A DNA stretch of 64,000 nt from Nelumbo lutea (taxonomy: Eukaryota; Streptophyta; Magnoliopsida; Proteales; Nelumbonaceae): positions 80,882,383 through 80,946,382 of the forward strand of contig JAKGHH010000002.1 in assembly GCA_022828595.1 (NCBI GenBank), given 5' to 3'. This document shows positions 24,046 through 34,740 of this stretch, in pieces (the first letter of the stretch is position 1; every line of letters begins with the position of its first letter). Below the pieces are notes generated by a model. That model was not told the DNA's origin. It ran no database searches and was given only the letters and a program-made list of their open reading frames with translations. A program made the position numbers and the translations under genes.

Positions 24046-24980
24046 GTAGAGAGTGACTTTTCCTTCACTCAGCCTTCTGCTTACCTTGAACCCCTACAGT
24101 GAGTTACACGCATGAGTTGAAGCCTCGGAATCAATACCCCAGGAAGCAGAAGCTACCAATAAATTGGTTTCTATAACACAAGTTTCGAAATTACCTTTCT
24201 TGGATTCCAGGTAGGCAGGACAATTCCGTTTCCGTGGTCGGTCTTCTTGCAGAAATGGCATGCATCTGATGCTTTGTCTTTCTTCTGCCTTTTGCCCTTG
24301 GTGGTTTTCTTCTAAAGCTTCTTTGCCTTCCTCTTTTTCTTGCCTGTTTTGCTAGCTTCAACAAGCATAGCTACAGGCTCATCCTTTTTAATCAGTTGTT
24401 TAGCTCTTTGCAACATATTGATGAGCTCTTGCAAGCTGACATTCAACTTGTTCATGTTATAGTTCATGATGAACGGATTAAAGGAAGGAGGTAAAGAATT
24501 AAGGATAGCGTCTATCTGGGTTGCGAGGTCTAGCTTGGATCCAAGAGCCTCCAGTTCGTTGATGTAACCCATCATCCAAAGACAATGGTCGTGAAATTGT
24601 TGGCCCTTGGACATTTGAGTGGTCATGAACTGCTTCAAGACCTTTTGCCGAGTAGAACGATTCTGCTCTTCATACATCGTCCTTAGGCTATCCATTATGT
24701 CATTGGCAAATTCGATCTGATCGAACTGCCTCTGTATTGGGTTGTCCAAGGAAGCGATGATGTAACACCAGGCTAGGGAGTTTTTCTCCTCCCATTCCTG
24801 ATAGTCTCTCCTTCGGGCCTCAGAAGCCCTATCTCCCGGACGCTCCGAGGCAGGATTCTTTGCCACTTTGTCCAGCTTTTCTGAAGCTAGGACCAGCATA
24901 AGGTTCCTGTACCAATCGGCGTAGTTTGGGCCCTTAAGCTTGTTGTCATCAAGAAGCTTTGCAAAAGATCCATTTGCCAT
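24046..24980 (-). pseudogene. gag-protease region of element B
   Basis: It starts at ATG 24980 (MANGSFAKLL). The UBN2-like gag reads well to 24312, where a glutamine codon has become TAG in the lysine-rich linker. Beyond it the zinc knuckle (CHFCKKT...) and protease are present but disturbed by frameshifts, and the second half of the knuckle is out of frame. The protease serine-glycine wording is degraded near 24110-24130. Confidence 0.88.
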
Positions 24981-26761
24981 TTTCTGATAAAAGAGCAAAC
25001 AACAGTCCACAACCTAATTTGATCCATGTTCATTTCATAGATATGGATTTTAATCTACGATCCATTTCCATTTATTCATCTCTGAGATTTCCCTCCTTTC
25101 TCAGTGATGGAGACTACGGGTTGTCTCTGGAAATGTGGGAAATCACATAGGGTGCATGGAGCCAACTGTTTCAGCTGCATAACCCCACCACCTTTCTGTG
25201 AAAGATCATATCCACTCATCATATGAGTTTTCCCTTTGGCCTCTATTAGACAAGGTTCAGAGTTGTTTTTCAGGTTAAACCTTTCTATCCAGTGAGTGCT
25301 TACCCATCATATTCGTGAACGCCAAGGTACCATGAGAGAGTTCTCATTTTCTGGTGAAGCCCCTCCCACATCGGTCTATGACGCCCCTATCATCTTATGA
25401 AACATTCAGACAAGCCCAACAGCAAATGGATAGCCCATTTTCTGGTGTGTTTCCTCATTACTAAAGGACCCATCCTCATGCTAATGATGGAAGGCATTTA
25501 GAGAGTTCATCATATGAATCTCCCTATCACATGCACTCATATTTGCTGGAGGGAACAAAATTACGCCTAATTTGATTTAGGTCAAACCAAAGTGGCTCCC
25601 ACTGACTTTCATAAAGCCAGATTTCGGTGGGCCTTAAATCGGCTAGGGTTCCGCACGTGACCTCTTGATGAGGTGTGGGGCCCACCACTGAGGGAAGTCA
25701 TCCAAGGACCAAAAGGGACACCATGGCAATGATGTGCATTCAGCCATGGTGTGCGCAAGAACCACTATCGAATGAGCATGGGCCAAGTACTTATGGCCCA
25801 TGTACGCAGCACATCACACATCCATACATCTCGTGTAGGGATAAATTGATCCAATCAATTAATTATCTGTAAAGCCCGTTGGAAGCCCGTTAAAATTCCA
25901 TAATATTAACCATTAATATTATCTAGATATATGGGCTGAATTAGGGTTACCCAGTTTCGCCCATATAGCTTTATCCTTTAAAATGGGCTTTTGCAGTTTT
26001 AACTATTTAAAACTGGGCCTTTACAAGCTGGGCCGAATTAACCATTTAATTAAATATCAATCCTTAGGCCCATTAGTGGGAAAATTAGGGTTGACTTTCA
26101 GCCTTGATTAAACCCTAGAATTGGTCCAAATAGTTTGAACCAATCTTGGTTCGAATGGGTCTAGGGTTTGATTTTTAATTAAATCCTTAATTCGAGAAAA
26201 TAATTTGAAATTAAATAACTGATAAAAGAAAAACAAAAACAATTAATCAGGGTTGTTCGCACACTCCATCCTACAAAACAGAGGTTAGATCACAGATTGC
26301 AATTTCTCAAACTTCAAATCGCAGATAGCGAATCTCCCATCTGCGAAATCTCCTTCTCTGTGCCGCCATCTTGGATCCAAAATTAAAAATAAATAGAAAT
26401 CCTATTTCTATTAATTATTACATCATATTGAATGCCTATACATTGAGTCTAAAAATTAAAAAAAATATATATTTACAGACCAAATGTAATAAATTCAATT
26501 CAAAAATTGCAAATCTTGCAATTCTCCCTACGCAAATCAAGATTTCGATCTCCTCTTGTACGAACAACACATAAATCCAGAAAATTATAAAGAACTATTC
26601 TAAATAATAATCAAATTTATTTAAAATTAATTTCAGATTATTTGCCTATCTATTTTGGGAACAAATTTCCCAAAACCCATATCTACGCAAATTGGGTAGA
26701 ACACCTTCTCCCTAATTGCGCAGGTTCAGATCTGAAACAGAATGGTTCAAGATTTGAACCT
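24981..26761 (-). other. Untranslated leader of element B
   Basis: About 1.78 kb, matching the leader of A in length and partly in sequence (for example the satellite-like 'gacaccatggcaatgatgtgcattc'-region near 25710 resembles 10105 in A). No conserved frame is seen. Confidence 0.65.
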
Positions 26762-26774
26762 GGCTCTGATACCA
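26762..26774 (-). promoter_or_regulatory. Primer-binding site of element B
   Basis: TGGTATCAGAGCC on the minus strand, one base from the LTR at 26776. A second, inverted copy of the same site lies at 29116-29128. Confidence 0.93.
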
Positions 26775-26880
26775 TTGAAGGGATAGGAAACCATCATATG
26801 GACACCCAAAATTGCGGAATAAAGGGGGGCGAATTTCAAAAGTTTTTCTTTCCCTTCAACTGGAATTGAATTCCCTATTT

Positions 26881-27737
26881 AGAAAATCATATTTTCAAGG
26901 ATCATTCTTGAACCATAAACTAAACCAGATCTGAACCAAAAGGAGGAGAGAGAGATAATACCTGATACAGAGAAATAATATCTCTCAACGGAGGTATTCA
27001 CGCCCAAGGTAAAAACCAAAATCTGCTCCCACTGAAGATGGCGCAGTGCAGGGTGGAGCAGAATCAGCAGTGTCATTCCTAAGAACTTGATTCTTCCCAA
27101 GAATCACCTGGGCGGCTAGTGAATACAACTCCTACCAATCTTTTCTCCAAAAGATTGGAATCAAGATCTGATCTTGATTTCTCCCAAGCAATGGAGATCG
27201 AACTACTATAGACAGCGGCTGCAAGAAGGAGGCGGCTAGAGAGAATTTGCAGGGTGTCGAATTCTCTCCTCTGTAATCTCAGCTCTAAAGACAAGACCAT
27301 TGCTGGTTTAGAAAATCATATTTTCAAGGATTATTCTTGAACCATAAACTAAACCAGATCTGAACCAAAAGGAGGAGAGAGAGATAATACCTGATACAGA
27401 GAAATAATATCTCTCAACAGAGGTGTTCACACCCAAGGTAAAAACCAAAATCTGCACCCACTGAACATGGCACAGTGCAGGGTGGAGCAGAATCAGCAGT
27501 GTCATTCCTAAGAACTTGATTCTTCCCAAGAATCACCTGGGCGGCTAGTGAATACAACTCCTACCAATCTTTTCACCAAAAGATTGGAATCAAGATCTGA
27601 TCTTGATTTCTCCCAAGCAATGGAGATCGAACTACTATAGGCGGCGGCTGCAAGAAGGAGGCGGCTAGAGAGAATTTGCAGGGTGTCGAATTCTCTCCTC
27701 TATGATCTCAGCTCTAAAGACAAGACCGTTGCTGGTG
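26881..27737 (-). repeat. 429-bp tandem duplication inside an LTR
   Basis: The word 'agaaaatcatattttcaagg' starts at 26881 and again at 27310. The copies run in parallel to 27309 and ~27737 and differ at scattered bases ('ggatcattc' versus 'ggattattc', 'ttcacgccc' versus 'ttcacaccc'). The reversed LTR at 28362-29115 has a single copy. Confidence 0.92.
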
Positions 27738-27767
27738 ATTGTGTGTCTAAAGGCTGCCGCCCCTCTT

Positions 27768-27777
27768 TCTTTTATAG
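27768..27777 (-). promoter_or_regulatory. TATA box of element B's LTR, leftward
   Basis: TCTATAAAAG on the minus strand, followed (minus sense) by a GA-rich stretch and the 'tttagacacaca' region. It would drive transcription toward 26776 and the element body. Confidence 0.65.
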
Positions 27778-28361
27778 ACTTAAAGGGATCAACTCGTAAT
27801 CCCATTAGGAGTTGCTAACCCAAATCTTATCTGGATTAGAAGTCCCTTTAAGATAAGGGATAAACCTTATCTTATTTGCAGATTAGATCAGCTAGTTCCT
27901 AATCTAATTAGGAAGTTTCCAAATCTAAATCTCATTTAGATCTTGGACTCTCTGAGTGGATAGGGTGTGGGCCCAATCCTATCAGCTGATCTTATCTCAG
28001 AATTCGCCCCTTAAAGACTAATCAAATTAGCCCAGTTCGAAATGGGCTTAAGGCCCATTTAGGGTTATGTATTCATTAAACCTTCCAAACTGCTGCCCAG
28101 TTGAGCTTCTTGTATGGCTTGGGACCCAAACATTGATCTACACATCAGCCACATGGGTTCAGCCCAGCCTTTGTTACAAGGCCTAGCCGAATACACTGTT
28201 ATGGACAGTGCACCCCCTGAAATCCATCAGATGGGCTCTATGGGCCCAACACTTACCCTAAGTGGTCCCTGGGCCAAGCCACCTTGTAACACCTAGGGAC
28301 TGTGGGCAGATGCAAGATTAGCCCATCAGGTATTATCCTCAATGACCTTACACTTAACCTC

Positions 28362-29115
28362 TTAGAGAGTCCAATATCTAAATGAGATTTAGATTTGGAA
28401 ATTTCCTAATTAGATTAGGAACTGGTTGATCTAATCTGCAGATAAGATAAGGTTTATCCCTTATCTTAAAGGGACTTCTAATCCAGATATGATTTGGGTT
28501 AGCAACTCCTAATGGGATTACGAGCTGATCCCTTTAAGTCTATAAAAGGAAGAGGGGGCGACAGCTTTTAGACACACAATCACCAACAACAGTCTTGTCT
28601 TTAGAGCTGAGATCACAGAGGAGAGAATTCTGCACCCTGCAAATTCTCTCTAGCCGCCTCCTTCCTGTAGTCACCGCCTATAGCAGTTCGATCTCCATTG
28701 CTCGGGAGAAATCAAGACCAGATCTTGATTCCAATCTTTTGGAGAAAAAAGATTGGTAGGAGTTGTATTCACTAGCCGCCCAGGTGATTCTTGGGAAGAA
28801 TCAAGTTCTTAGGAATGACACTGTTGATTCTGCTCCACCCTACACTGCGCCATCTTCAGTGGGAGCAGATTTTGGTTTCTACCTTGGGCGTGAACACCTC
28901 CGTTGAGAGTTATTATTTCTCTATATCAGGTATTATCTCTCTCTTCTCCTTTTGGTTCAGATCTGGTTCAGTTTATGGTTCAAGAATGATCCTTGAAAAT
29001 ATGATTTTCTAAATTGGGAATTCGATTCCAGTTGAAGGGAAAGAAAAATTTTGAAATTCGCCCCCCCTTTATTCCGCAATCTTGGGCGTCCATATGATGG
29101 TTTCCTATCCCTTCA
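28362..29115 (+). repeat. Inverted LTR segment embedded in element B's LTR
   Basis: About 754 bp reads as the plus-strand 3' part of an LTR, ending 'atcccttca' like 1-305. It is the reverse complement of 26776-27955 minus one unit of the 429-bp duplication (1180 - 429 = 751), so the lengths agree. Confidence 0.88.
28541..28548 (+). promoter_or_regulatory. TATA box of the inverted LTR, rightward
   Basis: TATAAAAG within 'ctttaagtctataaaagg'. It points away from the leftward TATA box at 27768-27777, giving this LTR two divergent core promoters about 0.77 kb apart. Confidence 0.6.
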
Positions 29116-29128
29116 ATGGTATCAGAGC
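29116..29128 (+). promoter_or_regulatory. Extra inverted primer-binding site
   Basis: TGGTATCAGAGCC directly follows the inverted LTR terminus on the plus strand. No gag follows; the sequence switches back to LTR within about 10 bp. It shows the inverted segment was copied from an element end that included internal sequence. Confidence 0.9.
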
Positions 29129-29437
29129 CAGGTTCAAACATTCAATTAATCCCATACTGTATGTGCCTAGAGTCTCACCCCGGTAGCTGAAACAAGCCAC
29201 CCCAACCAACTTGGTGGCACCACAGTGTCAGCCTTGTCAGGATAGGTCTCCCCAGATTGACCCACTGCCTGTGAACATTCTAAACTAACACGAGTCTCAT
29301 TAAGTGTCCAGTTTAAGGGTATTACACAGAAACATACCAAGGGAACATGAATCAAATATGCACTTTTATTCATTTACAATAAACTCATAAAGTACATCAA
29401 TTTGATTGAAGCTAAGGGCATACAAAAATGTCTAACA

Positions 29438-31148
29438 GTTCATGCCCAAGGAAAGTCCAAAGACTGCTCCACTGAAGATGACACAGCGTAGGGTGGAGCT
29501 GAATCAGCAAGTTCTTCACAAAAACCGAATCTTTCAGCAAGAATTTGATTGAGGGTATGTGAGCACAACTTCATATAAGTTTTTCTCCAAAAACTGATAT
29601 CAAGAACTTTTCTTGATCTCTCCTATAGTGGAGATCGTACAGGCAATGGCGGAAGTAGGAGGAGGGTGCAAGAGCAGAAGATCGCGTAGTCTTACTGTAG
29701 TTGTCTTCTCTCTTTCTATGATCTGAGGTCTGTTGTGATGATATGAATGGAGGTTCGCCCTCCTCCTCCTTTTATTGCCTTAAAGAGAGCTCCTAATCTC
29801 ATTAGGAGTTTTTTGATCCAAATCTGTATTTGGATCAGGATTTATCTTTAAGAGATAAGGATAAGCCTTTATCTTATCTATAGATTAGATCAGCCCCTCC
29901 TAATCTTATTAGGAGTTTCCAAATCCAAATCTATATTTGGATCTAGACTCTCTGAGTGGATAGGCATAACTCCCTATCTTATCTGTTGATCCAAATCCCA
30001 GATCCGCCCCTTTCTTTAACTAATCAAATTAGACAAGTTCGAATTGAGATGTAGGCCCATTAAGTCTATGTACTCACTAACCTTCCAAACTACTACCCAG
30101 TTGGGTTTCCTTGTATGGCGTGCGACCTAAACATTGATCTACACATTAGCCATATGTGTTCAGCCTAGCCTCTGTTACAAGATCTGGCCGAATTCACTGT
30201 TATGGGCAGTGAACCCCTGAGCCCATCACCATGGGCTCTTAATGGGCCCAACATTTACACTAAGTGGTCCTTGGGACAAGCCACCTTATAAAAACCCAGG
30301 GACTGTGAGCATATGCAAGATTAGCCCATCAGGTACTACCCTCAATGGTCTTACACTTAACTTCTTAACCCATAATGATCAAACACTGCCCGACAAGAGA
30401 GGACATCTCCCTCGGATGCAAGGAACAGTGTTGCACTCTCTATACACATGGATCTCAGGAATTAAAATCTTTTGCAAACATTATAAAGCCATAATATATT
30501 TAAGTATACCTCTATATAAATATATTTTGCAAAACAAATTTCAACGGTTGAAATCAACTGTCGGTAGTTTATGTTTCCATTAGAGAGAGTGCATTACCCG
30601 ATCATTCACTTTGTCCGACAAAGGGGTTGATCCTTTCACTATGATCACCCACTCAGATGAATTCTCAGATTGTCCCAACATACCTAGGTTTTGACCCCCT
30701 CTAAGGATCTCACTGATTGGCATATCAAAAACAGCCTAATCCGACAACTAGTGCAGTATCATAATCGAGTGTAGGAGTCAGGTGTAACAATCCAGTTTTG
30801 CCTATCAATTTCCAAAGTCCAGGGCAATATTGAAATTTTGGTCTAGTTCAGGGTTTCAAGAAAAACCCACACTACATGTACCTCAGGTCTCACTCTGGAA
30901 ACTTAGACAAGCCACCCCAACCAACTTGGCGGCACATTAGTGTCAACCTTGGTAGGATAAATCTCCTTAGATCTATCCAACGGCTGTGAACTTTCTAAAC
31001 TAACACGAGTTTCATATGTGTCCAGTTTAAGGGTATTACACAAAAACACGACATAATAACATGAATCAAATATGTACTTTATTCATTTACAATAAATGTC
31101 ATAATGTACATCATTCCAATTGGAGGTAAGGGCATAAACTGTCTAACA
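29438..31148 (-). repeat. Right-hand part of the outer element's split LTR
   Basis: It starts inside an LTR at 'gttcatgcccaagg' (equivalent to 20556 in the shared LTR) and continues to a normal LTR end 'ctgtctaaca' at 31148. The ~230 bp that should precede it are absent here but present at 20332-20560. The position after B's LTR, beginning GTTCA, fits B having inserted at this site. In this copy the TATA region reads 'ccttttattgcc', so the box is mutated. Confidence 0.82.
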
Positions 31149-31356
31149 AAAACTAGGTACTACTCCTATATTTTGTTTGGCCGCCCATGTACAAGGCCCA
31201 ATTGAGAGTTGAGATGGTGATGTAGCAGTTAAATGACCACAGGGTAATCCAATGGACTAAAGCTACATATGAACATTGATGCATTTCAATTAGTCAATAC
31301 AATGACCATTCGGCCCACTTGAGTTTGGAATTGAGCTATAGTCTAATACTAAGTAC
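31149..31356. repeat. Continuation of the ~190-bp array
   Basis: It resumes 'actaggtactactcc...aaggcccaattgagagttgag...atttcaa...aatgaccatt' as in 15650-16554. The last 8 bp, CTAAGTAC (31349-31356), are the left target duplication of the hAT element. Confidence 0.85.
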
Positions 31357-31687
31357 TAGACCTGTTCATGGGCCGAGTGGCTCGACGGGCAGGCCCGACC
31401 CTTGAATGGGTTTGAACATGCAAATGAGCCCACGGGCTTAATCTCGGGCCAAAAATCCCAACCCACAATAAATTCAAGTCGGGCTCGGGATTTGCCAAAA
31501 TAGCCCGACCCAGCCCAACCTATAAACTAAACTTAAAAAACCCTAATATCCTAAAAATTTAGAACCCTTCTCTTTCCCCTTAATCGAACCTCTCTTCTGT
31601 TCACATCCTCCTCAGTCCTCACACTCTCAGGCAGCCACACAACCAGTGAGGTGACAAACATTTATCGGCGCAACAACTCCAGCGGTG

Positions 31688-31691
<4 letters not shown>

Positions 31692-31728
<37 letters not shown>
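31692..31728 (+). repeat. CT microsatellite in hAT leader
   Basis: A pure (CT)n run of about 37 bp; a second, longer run with TTT interruptions lies at 31813-31893. Open frames across them are Ser/Leu low complexity and are not taken as coding. Confidence 0.9.
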
Positions 31729-31731
<3 letters not shown>

Positions 31732-31810
31732 CCTCTTCTCACTTCTTCTCTTTCAGATCTCAGACATCGACGAGGCGATGAATACAGGCATCGGCAGCAG
31801 CGATGAGTCA

Positions 31811-31812
<2 letters not shown>

Positions 31813-31893
<81 letters not shown>
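31813..31893 (+). repeat. Second CT-rich microsatellite in hAT leader
   Basis: About 80 bp of CT dinucleotides interrupted by three 'ttt' steps, 85 bp downstream of the first run. The two may derive from one duplicated leader segment, since both follow 'ga(g)tc' contexts. Confidence 0.85.
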
Positions 31894-31894
<1 letters not shown>

Positions 31895-32259
31895 ACAAAC
31901 GCAAACTGACACACTTTTCATTGTTAAAATCGCAGCTCACCGCGAACTCAGCTCCAGCAAACATAGTCACTGACGGTGAATCCTCTTTGCCATTTTATTG
32001 TATTATGAAATTATTATTTAGTGTTTAGTGTTTACTGTTTATATAGTCGAATGCTATTGTTTGTCCAAAATCTGAATGCTATTGTTTATCTGAATGCTAT
32101 TAGAGATTTGTTAGAGAATGATAAAAACAACCTGATGCATTAGGGATTCACTACACATATTTATTGGCTTAGTTTGTCTTTCAAAAGTGCTGAAACTATT
32201 AGATTTGATTATCCTAATTCCTAAAGCAAAAACATTGTATTTTCCTTTGGTAATGTTGC

Positions 32260-32932
32260 AAATCTGCAATTGGTTTTTGCTTTTTGCTTTTTTTTTTGCA
32301 AATTCAGAATTTATATTGAGTTTATATTCTTTTTTTAATGTAAATAAATTATGGCTTATATTGAATTCAGAATTTATATTGAATAATTTGCAATTGGTTT
32401 TCCTTTTTTTTTCGCAAATTCAGAATTTATATAGAATTTATATTGTTTTTTTAATGTAAATAAATTCTGATTTATATTGATTATTGAATTCAGAATTTAT
32501 ATTGAATAATCTGCAATTGGTTTTCCTTTTTTTTTTGCAAATTCAGAATTTATATTCTTTTTTTAATGTAAATAAATTTTGATATATTGATTATTGAATT
32601 CAGAATTTATATTGAATAATCTACAATTGGTTTTCCTTTTTATTTTATTTTTTGCAAATTCAGAATTTATATTCTTCTTTTAATGTAAAAAAATTCTTAT
32701 TTATATTGAATTCAGAATTTATATTGAATAATCTGCAATTGGTTTTCCTTTTTTTTTTTTTTGCAAATTCAGAATTTATATTGAATTTATATATTTTTTA
32801 ATGTAAATAAATTATAATTTATATTGATTATTGAATTCATAATTTATATTGAATAATCTGCAATTGGTTTTCCTATATATTTTTTTATTTTTTTGCAAAT
32901 TCATAATTTATATTCTTTTTTAATTCGAAAAA
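32260..32932 (+). repeat. ~110-126-bp tandem array upstream of the hAT transposase
   Basis: The phrase 'aatctgcaattggttttcc' (or close) recurs near 32264, 32391, 32514, 32624, 32735 and 32861. Each is followed by a T-run, 'gcaaattcagaatttatatt', another T-run, 'aatgtaaataaatt' and 'ttgaattcagaatttatatt'. The array ends only a few bases before the BED-finger coding sequence, so it probably lies in the intron or leader just upstream. Confidence 0.9.
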
Positions 32933-34740
32933 GGCACGATGTAAGCACTGCAAGAAAATCTTACAAGGTAAGTCAAGTAAGGGAACTAACCACTTGAAGC
33001 ATCATTTAGAGCGTTGCCCTAGACGTACAATTCAGGATATTAGACAGTACAAAGTAATACTCAATCAAGCACTGATGGGAATACTTCTTTTAAAAACTAC
33101 AAGTTTGATCAACAAGAGTCTCGTAGGGAATTATCAATTTTTCTTGTATGTGAAAAACACCCTTTTACTACTATTGAAGAACCTGGTTTTAGATTATTTA
33201 TTCAATATATAAAACCTGAATTTAAAAATGTGAGTAGGCATACTGCTAAAAGAGATATCATGTCTAGTTATGTGAAAGAGAGAAAGGGTGTGAAAAGCGG
33301 ATTTGTCTAATACACTTGGTCGGGTTTGTTTAACTTCTGATAATTGGAGATCTGAGCACACTGATGATGAATTCATGTGTATAACTGTTCAATGGATTGA
33401 CAACAATTGGAAGTTACAAAAAAGAATTATTCGCTTTAAAGCTTTAGCACCTCCTTTTTATGGACTATCTTTAGTAGATGAGGTGACTATGTGCTTAAGC
33501 GAATGGAATATTGATCAAAAAATTTTTAGCATCACATTAGATAATGCTAATTACAATGATGTGATGGCTAACTCTATGAAATTGAGATCTTCAATACATA
33601 AATCTTTGGTGTGTGGTGGTGATTTTTTCAAAGTTCATTGTTGTAGCCATATTTTGAATCTTATTATGCAAACTAGTTTGAACATTGTTGATGATGTTGA
33701 TTCCAAGATTCGTGATTGTGTGAAAAATATAAAGAAATCAACTACTCGGAAGCATAAATTTTATGAACTTGTTGAAATAAGTTTTCACTTAAACACAACT
33801 AGAAGATTGATGTTAGATATGTGTGTGAGATGGAATTCAACTTATATGATACTTGAACATGTCATTTATTATAAGCAAGTCTTCAACATTAGGGGCAAAG
33901 GGATAATATTTTCAAAATGTTTATGCTTTCGGAAGAAGAATGGGAAAATGTGGATAAACTTCACAAATTCTTAAAGGTTTTTTATGATGTTACTTGCATG
34001 TTTTTTGCCACTAAGTACCATATTTTAAACATTTACTTTAAGGGAGTGTGGATGATTCACAAACATTTAATGTTAGTGAATAAGGAATCTCAGAATTTTA
34101 TGACTGATATGGTTAGAAATATGAAGGAGAAATTTGATAAATATTGGGTTGAATATAGTATGGTTTTGTTTTGTGCTGCTGTGTTGGATCCTCATTGCAA
34201 GATTAGGTTAGTGGAGTATTGTTTTGATAAACTTTATGGGAATGAAGCCGATGAGCATGTTAATGCTATAATTAAAACTCTCCATGATTTGTTCGATGAA
34301 TACAAATAAAATTTTTTCTCCACCTCCTTTATTGGATCTTCTAATCAGTTTGACATGAGTGAGAGAAATGATGATGGTGATGAGTTTGAGGATTATGAGC
34401 AATTTTTGAATTCAAAAAGAATGATTCAAAGTGAAAAAACTCAATTGGACCTTTACTTGGAAGAACAAAACCTTGATATCAAGGAAAATGTTGATTTTTT
34501 GAGTATTGGAGTATGAGTTCACTTAGGTATCCTGGATTGGCATCAATGGCTTGAGATATTTTGGCTATTCCTATTTACATAGTTGCATCCAAATCAGCAT
34601 TTAGGATTGGAAAGAAGGTGATCAATCCTTAAAGAAATTCACTTAAATCCAAGATAATTCAAGCTTTGGTTTGTCTTGAAGATTGGCTCCGTGCACAAGG
34701 CTTTGTATTAAGTAATTTATTTATTATTTATTAAAATATA
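32928..34740 (+). pseudogene. hAT transposase (BED finger, RNase H-like core, dimerisation domain), frame-broken
   Basis: A BED zinc finger is seen at 32940-33017 (ARCKHCKKIL...HLKHHLERC). A piece in another frame covers ~33072-33300 (SRRELSIFLVCEKHPF...GFRLFI). 33303-33974 follows, with LTSDNWRSEH, SITLDNANYND, HCCSHILNLI and CVRWNSTYMILEH. 33917-34309 matches the DUF4413-type region (KYHILNIYFKGVWMIHKHL...VLDPHCKIRLVEYCF). After a stop near 34309 a dimerisation-domain copy (QLDLYLEEQNLDIKENVDFLS, ...SLKSKIIQALVCLEDWL in shifted frames) runs to ~34720. A GT...AG intron-like gap (34712-34792) and short downstream exons may follow. At least three frame breaks are needed to join the pieces. The exon with the start codon was not identified. 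The product would be the nuclear transposase that cuts at the 17-bp ends. Confidence 0.85.

Larger units (their letters stand above)
26776..29437 (-). repeat. Rearranged, palindromic 5' LTR of element B
   Basis: It has three parts. 26776-28360 is LTR in element orientation, containing a 429-bp tandem duplication. 28362-29128 is a reversed LTR end plus primer site. 29129-29437 is the last ~310 bp of an LTR, again in element orientation, ending 'tgtctaaca'. The reversed part mirrors 26776-27955. At the second joint the words 'ggttcaaac' and 'gttcaaagattc' overlap, and at the first 'cttagagagt' overlaps 'ctcagagagt', so both switches used short matches. Together the arms can fold into a hairpin of over 700 bp. 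Confidence 0.87.
16555..31148 (-). mobile_element. Composite copia structure: elements C and B sharing an LTR, with a split outer LTR
   Basis: The order along the plus strand is LTR (16555-18433), internal C (18434-20331), LTR (20332-21099), internal B (21100-26775), rearranged LTR (26776-29437), LTR fragment (29438-31148). All coding parts run on the minus strand and belong to the same family as copia A. The middle LTR has a primer site on its left and a polypurine tract on its right, so it serves as the 5' LTR of C and the 3' LTR of B. The fragment starting at 29438 begins inside an LTR at 'gttca'. A simple explanation is that B inserted into the 5' LTR of C and recombination then fused the two adjacent LTRs. 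The outer flanks (atcaa and aaaac) do not form a target duplication, although both sides are the same ~190-bp array. Confidence 0.85.

Noticed and set aside
16555..31148. A simple outer target-site duplication for the composite copia structure
   Set aside because: The 5 bp outside the left LTR (atcaa) and right LTR (aaaac) do not match, and part of an array unit appears to be missing at the junction.
31685..31909. Ser/Leu-rich open frame in the hAT leader
   Set aside because: It is a translation of the CT microsatellites.
32260..32932. Regularly spaced repeats considered as a CRISPR-like array
   Set aside because: Units are directly tandem without unique spacers, AT-rich, and lie within a plant hAT element.
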